Shown here in pieces: positions 9,353 through 15,815 of a stretch of 17,860 nucleotides of DNA. The notes under the pieces are model-generated. The model ran no database searches. It was not told the origin of the DNA and saw only the letters and a list, made by a program, of their open reading frames with translations. The DNA is from JBJXHN01 sp046233135. GTDB taxonomy: Bacteria > Pseudomonadota > Alphaproteobacteria > Rhodospirillales > Rhodospirillaceae. Positions within the stretch are counted from its first letter, which is position 1. Each line of letters begins with the position of its first letter. The position numbers and the translations under genes are program-made. The stretch spans positions 1 to 17,860 of the forward strand of contig JBJXHN010000016.1 in the NCBI GenBank assembly GCA_046233135.1. Direction: 5' to 3'.

Positions 9353-9378
9353 TTTATCTTTAGTGATCGCAAGATAAA
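9353..9378. promoter_or_regulatory. Inverted repeat 53 bp upstream of the NRPS operon, possible operator
   Basis: Perfect 8-bp arms TTTATCTT (9353-9360) and AAGATAAA (9371-9378) around a 10-nt centre. Its position just ahead of the MbtH-like gene suggests a transcription-factor site or a 5' UTR hairpin. No regulator can be named from it, and AT-richness makes chance repeats more likely. Confidence 0.35.
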
Positions 9379-9504
9379 TTTGTTGTAATCTATGAACCCA
9401 TCGATAAGTTGTATTTTTTTATTGAAATCCAAAAAAAAGTAGCGATATTTTCTTTGCAACACCGCGTCGGGAAGGGTCCTCGGGGGATCGTCTCGGCCCG
9501 CTCT

Positions 9505-9525
9505 TGAGAGTGATTCTCACTTTCA
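9505..9525. promoter_or_regulatory. Fur-type iron-responsive operator
   Basis: A 21-bp near-perfect palindrome made of two 7-1-7 units offset by 6 bp: TGAGAGTGATTCTCA (9505-9519) matches TGATAATnATTATCA at 11 of 14 fixed positions, and TGATTCTCACTTTCA (9511-9525) at 10 of 14. Overlapping 7-1-7 units are the classic Fur box. Each is also TGA-N9-TCA, the pattern described for RirA sites in rhizobia. A possible -35 (TTGAGA, 9504-9509) overlaps it. It sits 205 bp from the MbtH-like gene and 277 bp from the acyltransferase, so it could control either or both directions. Confidence 0.72.
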
Positions 9526-9574
9526 TATCGCTCTGTCAAGGCGTTTCACCATCACAGGACTCAGGGGAGCTAAC

Positions 9575-9613
9575 ATGCTGCTATATATCTTTTTTATTAA
9601 ATACACCCCTTAG
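9575..9613 (+). CDS. Possible 12-codon leader ORF
   Basis: ATG at 9575, TAG at 9611-9613, encoding MLLYIFFIKYTP. A good ribosome site (GGGGAG) lies 5 nt upstream. It falls 50 bp after the Fur-type operator and 188 bp before the acyltransferase, with a CCCCTTAGGGG palindrome at its stop. It could be a leader peptide or a chance ORF; only the RBS and position support it. Confidence 0.22.
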   Translation: MLLYIFFIKYTP

Positions 9614-9801
9614 GGGGCCGCATAGGTATGGGAAGAAAAGGACTCGCGATACATTCAAAAGAACATATTCCAGCAGGCTTTTTTGGCAAACTGAGGTAGT
9701 TTTTTACGCCTTTCAGCACCCTAAAAAACCCGAAACGGCTCTTTTAATACATCTTTCAAAAACCGTGTAACTGCGCAATCGAACCAAATGTAGGATGGAA
9801 A

Positions 9802-10938
9802 ATGGGTACACAAAATCCAATGACCGAGAATGGGACGTTCCGTTCCTTCCTCGCCGGTGAAAGCGCGCGCACCGAGACGACGGTCCTGCCGGGTACCGGA
9901 CAGGATGTGCGGCTGGACATCACCGGGCGTGATGGCTTCCCGGTACGCATCACACTCTCCCCCTCGTCCGGCCGGCTGACGCTGGATCAATCGGCCGGGG
10001 ACGACGAAACGACGCGCCGGGCGCTGTTCGCCGCCCTGGAAGCAGCCATCGCCTGGTATCCCCGGGTGGCATCCTGGCGACTTGATTTAGACGCCACACC
10101 CGGGCTCGCCGAACCATGGCTGGCCGAGGGTATGGCCGTCGCCGAGGACGGAGTCGCGACGGTCCTGCCCGAACTTTTCATGCAGCAGCGGCGCGGATGG
10201 CTCGCCCACCCCGACCGGCTGCCCTATCCCCAGCATCACGTCGTGACCGCCGGCCGCTACCACCCACGCCGGCCGCCGAAGCCCCATGGCATCGTCTATG
10301 CGCGCCATATCCCCTGGCTGGCGCAAACGCTGACCTTCCGCGCCGCCACGATGGACGATGTCGGCTCCCTGCATGCCTGGATGAATGATCCCCACGTGGA
10401 TGCCTTCTGGCAGGAAGCGGGCGACCGCGCCAAACACGAGCGCTACCTCTCCGCGCTGCTTGCCGACCCCCACATGCTGCCGCTGATCTCCTCTCTCGAC
10501 GGCACGGACTTCGGCTATTTCGAGATCTACTGGGCCAAGGAAAGCCGGCTGGCTCCCTTCTACGATGCCCGGGACCATGACCGGGGCTGGCATGCCCTGA
10601 TCGGCGAGCCCGCCTTTCGGGGACGCCGGTTCATCACGGCGTGGATGCCGTCGATGATGCACTACCTCTTCCTGGACGACAGCCGTACCCAGCGCGTCGT
10701 CGGCGAGCCGGTGGTGACCCACCATCAGCAGCTGCGCAACCTGGAGCGTACGGGCTTCGCGCGGCTCAAAAGCTTCGACTTCCCCCACAAGCGGGCGGCG
10801 CTTGTCATGCTTGAACGAGAACGATTTTTCGGCGACCGGCTCTGGTCGCCGGAGCAGCAGCCGTCCACGCAGACGCCGCACAGCGACTCGAAAGCCGGCA
10901 CTGCCGATCCGCAGCGGGAACGAGAGCTTGCCTCATGA
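9802..10938 (+). CDS. GNAT siderophore acyltransferase (IucB/VbsA-like)
   Basis: 378 aa from ATG 9802, with AGGA 6 nt upstream (9792-9795). The C-terminal half (about 178-345) is an Acetyltransf_8-type GNAT domain: LHAWMNDPHVDAFWQ near 190-204, GYFEIYWAKESRLAPFY at 238-254, DRGWHALIGEPAFRG at 260-274, and a long MMHYLFLDD segment. This set is typical of enzymes that acylate the hydroxylamine or side-chain amine of Lys or Orn in siderophore pathways (IucB for aerobactin, VbsA for vicibactin). The N-terminal 150 residues correspond to the extension usual in that family. The last 30 residues are low-complexity. The following N-hydroxylase strongly suggests the pair makes an N-acyl-N-hydroxy side chain; acetyl is the likeliest group but the donor cannot be read from the sequence. 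Confidence 0.9.
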   Translation: MGTQNPMTENGTFRSFLAGESARTETTVLPGTGQDVRLDITGRDGFPVRITLSPSSGRLTLDQSAGDDETTRRALFAALEAAIAWYPRVASWRLDLDATPGLAEPWLAEGMAVAEDGVATVLPELFMQQRRGWLAHPDRLPYPQHHVVTAGRYHPRRPPKPHGIVYARHIPWLAQTLTFRAATMDDVGSLHAWMNDPHVDAFWQEAGDRAKHERYLSALLADPHMLPLISSLDGTDFGYFEIYWAKESRLAPFYDARDHDRGWHALIGEPAFRGRRFITAWMPSMMHYLFLDDSRTQRVVGEPVVTHHQQLRNLERTGFARLKSFDFPHKRAALVMLERERFFGDRLWSPEQQPSTQTPHSDSKAGTADPQRERELAS

Positions 10939-10999
10939 CCCCGCCGCACCCTCTCCCCCGTCTCTCACCCCCCCTATCCGCTAAATCCGAGGTGCTACT

Positions 11000-12322
11000 A
11001 TGATTGAAGACAACAGGGTGCTCGACCTGCTCGGCGTCGGTTTCGGACCATCGAACATTGCGCTGGCCATCGCCTTGGAAAGGACCGATACGCGCAACGC
11101 CCTCCCCCTGGATTACGCCTTCATCGAACGGCAATCCGACTTCGTCTGGCATGCCGGCATGCTGCTGCCCGACAGCACCATGCAGATCTCCTTCCTCAAG
11201 GACCTCGTCACCCTGAAGGACCCGACGAGTCCCTATACCTTCGTGAACTATCTCCATGCCCGGGGCCGCCTGGAGAATTTCCTCAATCTCAAGACCTTCT
11301 GCCCCAGCCGGTTCGAATTCAACGACTACCTCTGCTGGGTGGCCTCCCATTTCTCGCACCTTTGCAGCTATGGCGAAGACGTCACCGCCGTTGAACCGCG
11401 CATCACCAATGGCGTGGTCGGTGAACTGGTGGTGCACTCGCGCACCGGGGACGGTCGCGAGAAAAGCCGGCGGACCCGCAATCTCATGCTCGCGGTCGGC
11501 GGCATTCCCCATTATCCCGAAGGGCTGGCCGCGCTCCGCGACCATCCGCGCCTGCTGCATACGGCGCACTATATGGAGGGCCTCGCCGCCCTGGCGCTGG
11601 ATCACCAGAGCGAACCGCGCATCGCGGTGGTCGGCGGCGGGCAAAGCGCTGCGGAAATCGCCGCCGACCTGCACGCCCGGCTGCCCCGGGCAACAATCGA
11701 GGTCATTTTCCCCGGTCAGGCCTTCAAGCCTTCCGACGATACGCCCTTCGTCAACGAGATCTTCGATCCCGCCTTCACCGACTTCTTCTACGATCAGGAC
11801 GAGGCCTCACGGTCGTCGCTGATCGACGAGCTTCGAAACACCAACTACGCCGTGGTTGACCCCGACCTTATCGAAAGCCTCTATGCCCTGATGTATCGCG
11901 AAAAGGTGGAGGGGCGCCAACGGATGCTCTTGCGTCCGCGCAGCCGTGCGGTCACCGGCACCGACGAAGGCGAGCGTTTGGCCCTGCTCATCCAGGACCG
12001 GTTGAGTGGCGCGGAACGCCAGTGGTCCTATGATGCCGTCGTTCTGGCGACGGGGTATACCCGGCCGATCAACCACCCCCTGCTGGCGGACCTGGCGCCC
12101 TATATCGAACAGTTCGCCGTGGATCGGGAATACCGCCTTGAAACCCGGCCCGATTTCCTTCCCCGCATTTGGCTGCAGGGTCTGTCCGAGCCCTCCCACG
12201 GCCTCAGCGATACCTTGTTGTCAGTCCTGCCGATCCGTGCGCACGAACTCGCCAATTCGCTTCGGGAAGCCGTCATGGAAGACCACAAGACGAACAGACC
12301 TGCGGTAACCGCGACAGTTTAA
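11000..12322 (+). CDS. FAD/NADPH N-hydroxylase, probably L-ornithine N5-monooxygenase
   Basis: 440 aa from ATG 11000, with GAGG 7 nt upstream, 61 nt after the acyltransferase. The FAD-binding GVGFGPSN is at residues 12-19, the conserved WHAGMLLPDSTMQISFLKDL block at 50-69, NADPH-binding VVGGGQSAAE at 210-219, the N-hydroxylase NTNYAVV segment near 280, and ATGYTRP at 350-356. Length and motif order match the PvdA/SidA/IucD family, which forms the N-hydroxyl group of hydroxamate siderophores. The MQISFLKDLVTLKDPTSPYT run looks closer to ornithine hydroxylases (PvdA, VbsO) than to lysine hydroxylase IucD, but this is judged by eye. The product would be acylated by the upstream GNAT protein and used by the divergent NRPS. 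Confidence 0.9.
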   Translation: MIEDNRVLDLLGVGFGPSNIALAIALERTDTRNALPLDYAFIERQSDFVWHAGMLLPDSTMQISFLKDLVTLKDPTSPYTFVNYLHARGRLENFLNLKTFCPSRFEFNDYLCWVASHFSHLCSYGEDVTAVEPRITNGVVGELVVHSRTGDGREKSRRTRNLMLAVGGIPHYPEGLAALRDHPRLLHTAHYMEGLAALALDHQSEPRIAVVGGGQSAAEIAADLHARLPRATIEVIFPGQAFKPSDDTPFVNEIFDPAFTDFFYDQDEASRSSLIDELRNTNYAVVDPDLIESLYALMYREKVEGRQRMLLRPRSRAVTGTDEGERLALLIQDRLSGAERQWSYDAVVLATGYTRPINHPLLADLAPYIEQFAVDREYRLETRPDFLPRIWLQGLSEPSHGLSDTLLSVLPIRAHELANSLREAVMEDHKTNRPAVTATV

Positions 12323-12337
12323 CCGGCTGCCCTTGGA

Positions 12338-12390
12338 CAGGTGGGAGCCCCTGGCAGACCAACTCGATCGGTTTGTCAGGCCCCCACCTG
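12338..12390. terminator. Long inverted repeat after the N-hydroxylase, possible terminator
   Basis: Begins 16 nt after the N-hydroxylase stop. Outer stem CAGGTGGG/CCCACCTG (8 bp), a small internal loop, then an 11-bp inner stem CCTGGCAGACC/GGTTTGTCAGG with two G-U pairs and a 9-nt loop. It is very stable but no T-run follows on either strand, so it is not a standard Rho-independent terminator. It may stabilise the mRNA end or be part of an inserted repeat. Confidence 0.45.
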
Positions 12391-12413
12391 CACCGTAATG
12401 AACTGCCCAGGAA

Positions 12414-12445
12414 TTGAAGGACGAGGCTGTCCTCTGTGCCTTCAA
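12414..12445. repeat. Short hairpin TTGAAGG...CCTTCAA
   Basis: Perfect 7-bp arms at 12414-12420 and 12439-12445, with a possible inner GAGG/CCTC stem. No T-run follows. It lies between the long inverted repeat and the IS-end-like segment. Function unknown. Confidence 0.35.
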
Positions 12446-12500
12446 CAGCAGTGACCTCTGGACCGAGACCATGGGTGGACTCCTCTGGCTCACCGAAACC

Positions 12501-12563
12501 GCCAAAAAAACATACTGTGATTTTTCACGACCCCCGTATTGCGCCCTAATCTACTGTTATCAT
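12501..12563 (-). repeat. Relic resembling the upstream end of the IS1380-like element
   Basis: Read on the minus strand from 12563, this segment aligns without gaps to 16567-16629, about 47 of 63 bases by manual count. Shared blocks are ATGATAACAGT, CAATACGGG, ACAG and TGTTTTT. It lacks an adjacent recognisable transposase gene. It is most simply a decayed or solo end of a related IS inserted in opposite orientation. Confidence 0.6.
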
Positions 12564-12607
12564 TTACCCTTCCGGAAGCGGATCAACACAACCATGACCA
12601 ATCCTGG

Positions 12608-12636
12608 TTGACATCTCCAGAGGGGCGTGTCTTGTT
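12608..12636 (+). promoter_or_regulatory. Possible sigma70 promoter ahead of the cobalamin riboswitch
   Basis: A perfect -35 TTGACA at 12608-12613 lies just upstream of the aptamer. The -10 region at 16-18 bp spacing is weak (TCTTGT/CTTGTT). The predicted start would fall close to the 5' side of the riboswitch P1 stem, which supports the placement. Confidence 0.4.
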
Positions 12637-12640
12637 TTCA

Positions 12641-12833
12641 GCGTCAATGGTTTCCACGCGCCAAGCGTAGGGAATTAAAAGGGAACACGGTGAGGCGTAC
12701 CCATCAGGGGCCTAATCCGTGGCTGCCCCCGCAACTGTAAGCGGAGAGTCCGCGCCATCAGGCCACTGGGATCCGTCCCGGGAAGGCGGCGCAAGGACAG
12801 CGACCCGCGAGCCAGGAGACCTGCCGTTGATGT
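12641..12833 (+). ncRNA. Cobalamin (B12) riboswitch
   Basis: Hallmarks in order: GGGAATTAAAAGGGAACACG (12670-12689) followed by GTGAGGC, the CTGCCCCCGCAACTGTAAGC core (12723-12742), GCCACTGGG (12762-12770), and the B12 box GCCAGGAGACCTGCC (12811-12825). The P1 stem can be drawn between TCAATGG (12644-12650) and CCGTTGA (12824-12830), which sets the boundaries. Adenosylcobalamin binding in this class normally lowers expression of the downstream gene. Here that is a cobalt importer, so high B12 should shut off cobalt uptake. Right after P1 a hairpin (CGGGAA/TTCCCG, 12838-12852) may belong to the expression platform; the start codon of the first gene is about 150 nt further on. Confidence 0.95.
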
Positions 12834-12986
12834 GTCGCGGGAAGTTTTCCCGTGGCTCTTTCGACCGGACGCCGGGGAACGCGTCTGGCGTTCGGAACGT
12901 GGTGGGGCTAGTCCATCGCAGCATATTCTCGACGCCATACACCCCGTCCGTCCTTTCATGAATTCCACCGGATTCAAGAAAGAGAC

Positions 12987-13796
12987 ATGGACATGTTTAA
13001 ATCCACCCTTCTCGGCGCCCTGGGCGCCTTCATTTTCGCCGTTTCCGCCGCGCAAGCGCATTTCCAGCTGGTCTATACTCCGGAAGTCAACGTCCGCGGT
13101 GCAGCCGAACTGCCGGTCAAGCTGATCTTTTGGCATCCGTTCGAGAACGGCCACGCCATGGATATGGGGCAGCCCCAGGAGTTCTATGCCGTGCATCGCG
13201 GCGAGAAGATCGACCTGTCGGGCAGCCTGAAGCCCATCACCTTCGCCGGACCCGAGAACGAGGCCGCCGCCTATGAAGCAGTGCTGCCGGTCAAGCGTTC
13301 CGGAGACTATGTGATGGTTGCCGTCCCCGCGCCCTATTACGAGGAAAGCGAGGACATCTATATCCAGCAGATCACCAAGTCCTATGTGAACAACAACGAG
13401 CTGCCGACGGACTGGAGCAAGCCCCAGGGGCTGGCCACCGAGATCGTGCCGCTGAACAAGCCGACCAATATCATCGCCGGGTCCACCTTCACCGGGCAGG
13501 TCCTGTCCGAAGGCAAGCCGGCCGCCGGCGCGGAGATCGAGATCGAGTACATGGCAGCCGAGCCGATGATGGACAAGAACGGGGCGGGAGGCCCCACCGC
13601 CGTGCCAATGCCGGGCGGGGCCGTCGTCGCCATCAGCGATGCGAACGGCATGTTCACCTTCGGGATCCCCAAGGCCGGGTTCTGGGGCTTCGCCGCCCTG
13701 GGGTCGGGGCCAGCCACGGAACACGAGGGCAAGGAACTCTCCCAGGATGCCGTGATGTGGGTCAGGGCCTACGACCTGACGCCCGCTTCCGAATAA
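12987..13796 (+). CDS. Periplasmic DUF4198 protein of a cobalt/nickel importer (NikK-like)
   Basis: 269 aa. A signal peptide (KSTLLGALGAFIFAVSAAQA) is expected to be cut after AQA-24, leaving His25 as the first mature residue. Next comes a conserved HPFENGHAMDM motif (50-60) rich in His and Met, then an Ig-like beta-rich region ending in a segment with GQVLSEGKPAAGAEIEIEY, typical of DUF4198. Such proteins (NikK) occur with CbiM/NikM, Q and O as extra periplasmic parts of ECF-type nickel or cobalt importers; a role in metal capture is probable but not proven. It is first in the operon under the B12 riboswitch, so cobalt is the likely metal. ATG 12993 is an alternative start, two codons on; the ribosome site is weak (AAGAAAGAG). 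Confidence 0.82.
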   Translation: MDMFKSTLLGALGAFIFAVSAAQAHFQLVYTPEVNVRGAAELPVKLIFWHPFENGHAMDMGQPQEFYAVHRGEKIDLSGSLKPITFAGPENEAAAYEAVLPVKRSGDYVMVAVPAPYYEESEDIYIQQITKSYVNNNELPTDWSKPQGLATEIVPLNKPTNIIAGSTFTGQVLSEGKPAAGAEIEIEYMAAEPMMDKNGAGGPTAVPMPGGAVVAISDANGMFTFGIPKAGFWGFAALGSGPATEHEGKELSQDAVMWVRAYDLTPASE

Positions 13797-13808
13797 GGAC
13801 CTGTTGTC

Positions 13809-14426
13809 ATGCACATTGTTGATGGTGCTCTTGCAACCGAAGTCGTCGCCACCGGGGGACTCCTGGCGGCGGGGGGCATCGCCCTGGGTCTGCGGGAGCT
13901 GACCCTGGAAAAAATTCCGGCAGCGGGGGTTCTCTCCGCCACTTTCTTCGTTGCCTCGCTGGTCAATGTGCCGGTCGGGCCGTCGAGCGTCCATCTGATC
14001 ATGAACGGCCTTGCCGGTCTTGTTCTGGGGTGGGCGGCCTTCCCGGCGCTGTTCGTCGCCTTGCTTTTGCAGGCGGTGTTCTTCGGGTTCGGCGGGCTTT
14101 TGGTGCTGGGGGTGAACACTCTGAACATCGCGCTTCCAGCCGTCGCCATGTACTATATTTGCCGGACGGGAGCGGCCTGCGACAGTCCCCGCCTGGGGGC
14201 GCTGTGGGGGGCTCTGGCCGGTGCCGGCGCGATCGTTCTGACTTGCGTCATGGTCGCCTTGTCGCTGCTTGCCAGCGGCCAGGAGTTCCTGGCAGCGGCA
14301 AAGCTGGTCATGCTGGCCCATATCCCCGTCATGATCATCGAAGGCTTCATCTGTGCTGCGGCGGTTCTGCTGATCAAGCGGGTGAAGCCCGAGGTTTTCG
14401 GCGCCCTGATGCCAAGAGCGGCCTGA
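13809..14426 (+). CDS. cbiM: CbiM-type substrate-binding membrane component (cobalt ECF transporter)
   Basis: 205 aa, about six hydrophobic segments. It begins MHIVDGAL, the family hallmark in which the N-terminal amine and His2 take part in metal binding, and contains NVPVGPSSVHLIMNG (53-67) with His62, the second conserved metal-ligand region. The family S component binds Co2+ or Ni2+ and moves it across the inner membrane with CbiQ and CbiO. Slightly shorter than typical CbiM (about 215-250 aa). AGGA lies 9 nt before the ATG, overlapping the stop of the upstream gene. CbiM and NikM cannot be separated by sequence alone; the B12 riboswitch favours cobalt. Confidence 0.92.
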   Translation: MHIVDGALATEVVATGGLLAAGGIALGLRELTLEKIPAAGVLSATFFVASLVNVPVGPSSVHLIMNGLAGLVLGWAAFPALFVALLLQAVFFGFGGLLVLGVNTLNIALPAVAMYYICRTGAACDSPRLGALWGALAGAGAIVLTCVMVALSLLASGQEFLAAAKLVMLAHIPVMIIEGFICAAAVLLIKRVKPEVFGALMPRAA

Positions 14427-14439
14427 GGGAAGGAAGACG

Positions 14440-15048
14440 ATGAAACAGATGTTCGCTTTGGTTCTGGCCCTCGCGCTGTGGGTGGCACCGGCCCAGGCCC
14501 ATAAGGTCATCGCCGGTGTCTTCGCTTCCGGTGACGCTCTTGAGGGAGAACTGGGCTTTTCGAACGGGGATATGGCTGCCGATACGCTGGTCGAAGTCTT
14601 CGACGAGAACGGGACCAAACTCGGAGAAACGACGACGGACGGGGACGGCTTTTTCGTCTATATGCCCACGCAGGCCATTCCCCATGTCTTCAAGGCTGAC
14701 CTCGGTGCCGGGCATGTGGCCGAGGTGGCGGTTCCGGTCGCCGATCTGCCCCGCTCTCTGCGGGAAGGCCCGTCTCCGCCGGCTGAAGCAACCGCTGGGA
14801 TCAGCCCCGAGGAAACGCCTTCGCCGTCTTCGCCGCCTGCGACCCCGTCGGTGACCGACGAGGCGCTCAGGGACTTGGTGATCAATGCCGTGAAGGATCA
14901 GGTCCGCCCCCTGCGCCGGGAGATTTCGGCCTACAAGGAAAGCCAGGATCTGCAGTCCGTCCTGGGCGGGATCGGTTATATCGTTGGATTGACCGGTGTC
15001 GTGTTCTTCATGATGGCCCGCCGCAAGCTGGCAGCCGCCGGGAAATGA
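14440..15048 (+). CDS. Membrane-anchored periplasmic NikL-like component
   Basis: 202 aa. A signal peptide (residues 1-20) ends in AQA, leaving His21 as the mature N-terminus (HKVIAGVF). Residues 21-105 form a small beta-sandwich, carboxypeptidase-regulatory-like (GFSNGDMAADTLVEVFDENG, DGDGFFVY). A Pro/Ser-rich linker (112-137), a helical charged stretch (138-170) and a C-terminal membrane helix (about 174-192) followed by RRK place the domain outside the inner membrane. This layout matches NikL, the usual partner of NikK in Nik/Cbi importers, which replaces CbiN. It starts 13 nt after cbiM and overlaps cbiQ by 4 nt (ATGA), indicating coupled translation. Confidence 0.78.
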   Translation: MKQMFALVLALALWVAPAQAHKVIAGVFASGDALEGELGFSNGDMAADTLVEVFDENGTKLGETTTDGDGFFVYMPTQAIPHVFKADLGAGHVAEVAVPVADLPRSLREGPSPPAEATAGISPEETPSPSSPPATPSVTDEALRDLVINAVKDQVRPLRREISAYKESQDLQSVLGGIGYIVGLTGVVFFMMARRKLAAAGK

Positions 15049-15815
15049 GCCATCTGATCGGCGATAACCCGGTCACGCATTCGGGGATGGGCAGGCTTGA
15101 TCCCCGGGCGCGGGTGGTGGCAGCCCTTGTGTTTGCCCTGGTTATCGTATCGCTACAGGATATCGGCCCTTTGTGCATCGGGCTGTGTCTGGCCTTCGGG
15201 ATGCTGGCAGCGACGCGGCTGCCGGTCGGCAAGACGCTGAAGCGCATGGTGATGATGGATACCTTCATCATCTTCATGATCGCCCTGCTGCCCTTCACCA
15301 TCCCCGGCGAGACCGCCTTCACGGTCCTGGGGGTTCCGGCGTCCTGGGAGGGGATCGACAAGGCCATCCGCATCGGCCTGAAAGCCAATGCCGTGGTTCT
15401 GGCGCTGATGGCCCTGGTGGGATCGATGGATCCGACGACCCTCGGTCACGCTCTGTCGCGCTTGCGCCTGCCGGTCAACCTTGTTCACCTGCTGCTGTTC
15501 ACGGTGCGCTACATCGATGTCATCCATCACGAATACGCCCACCTGCGCATCGCCATGAAATGCCGGGGGTTCCGGCCGGGCACCAATCGCCATACCTATC
15601 AGAGCTTCGGGTATCTGGTGGGGATGATGCTGGTCCGCTCCCTGGACCGGTCGGAGCGCATTTTGGCGGCGATGAAGTGCCGTGGCTTTACGGGGCGGCT
15701 GGTGTTGCTGGACGATATGACCATGCGCGCGCGCGATTATGTGTTCATGGCCGGTCTGGTTCTGGTTCTGGCCGGCCTGTGTATCCTGGAGATCACCCAT
15801 GCCCTCGCTTATTGA
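15045..15815 (+). CDS. cbiQ: CbiQ, transmembrane coupling component of the cobalt ECF transporter
   Basis: 256 aa with about five membrane helices. Two identical AMKCRGF motifs (residues 170-176 and 209-215) lie in the cytoplasmic helices that contact the ATPase in T components; the family pattern is A-x-x-x-R-G. The N-terminal part carries the usual DPRARV segment. CbiQ links CbiM to the CbiO ATPase dimer. ATGA overlap with the upstream gene and 17-nt overlap with cbiO show a compact operon. No truncation or missing motif seen. Confidence 0.94.
   Translation: MSHLIGDNPVTHSGMGRLDPRARVVAALVFALVIVSLQDIGPLCIGLCLAFGMLAATRLPVGKTLKRMVMMDTFIIFMIALLPFTIPGETAFTVLGVPASWEGIDKAIRIGLKANAVVLALMALVGSMDPTTLGHALSRLRLPVNLVHLLLFTVRYIDVIHHEYAHLRIAMKCRGFRPGTNRHTYQSFGYLVGMMLVRSLDRSERILAAMKCRGFTGRLVLLDDMTMRARDYVFMAGLVLVLAGLCILEITHALAY

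Larger units (their letters stand above)
9301..9801. other. AT-rich divergent promoter region
   Basis: About 500 bp between the MbtH-like gene and the acyltransferase, with A/T runs (for example around 9412-9438) that stand out from the GC-rich genes on either side. It contains the Fur-type operator, an 8-10-8 inverted repeat near the minus-strand operon and a very short ORF, listed separately. I see no convincing protein gene, RNA gene or terminator with a U-tract. It most likely holds promoters for both the NRPS operon and the hydroxamate genes. Confidence 0.7.

Noticed and set aside
9504..9770. 88-codon plus-strand frame with a TTG start in the intergenic region
   Set aside because: It starts inside the Fur-type operator, has no ribosome site and a composition unlike the neighbouring genes.
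9802..12322. Aerobactin-type pathway (IucB and IucD)
   Set aside because: The two enzymes fit in part, but no IucA/IucC-type NIS synthetase is present in the window and an NRPS operon is divergent, so a peptide siderophore is favoured.
12221..12505. Minus-strand 94-codon frame next to the IS-end-like segment, as a transposase remnant
   Set aside because: Its translation shows no resemblance to the IS1380 transposase start, and it overlaps the end of the N-hydroxylase and the hairpins.
12675..14618. Minus-strand open frame of 647 codons
   Set aside because: Antisense to the B12 riboswitch, the DUF4198 gene and cbiM, all with clear motifs on the plus strand.
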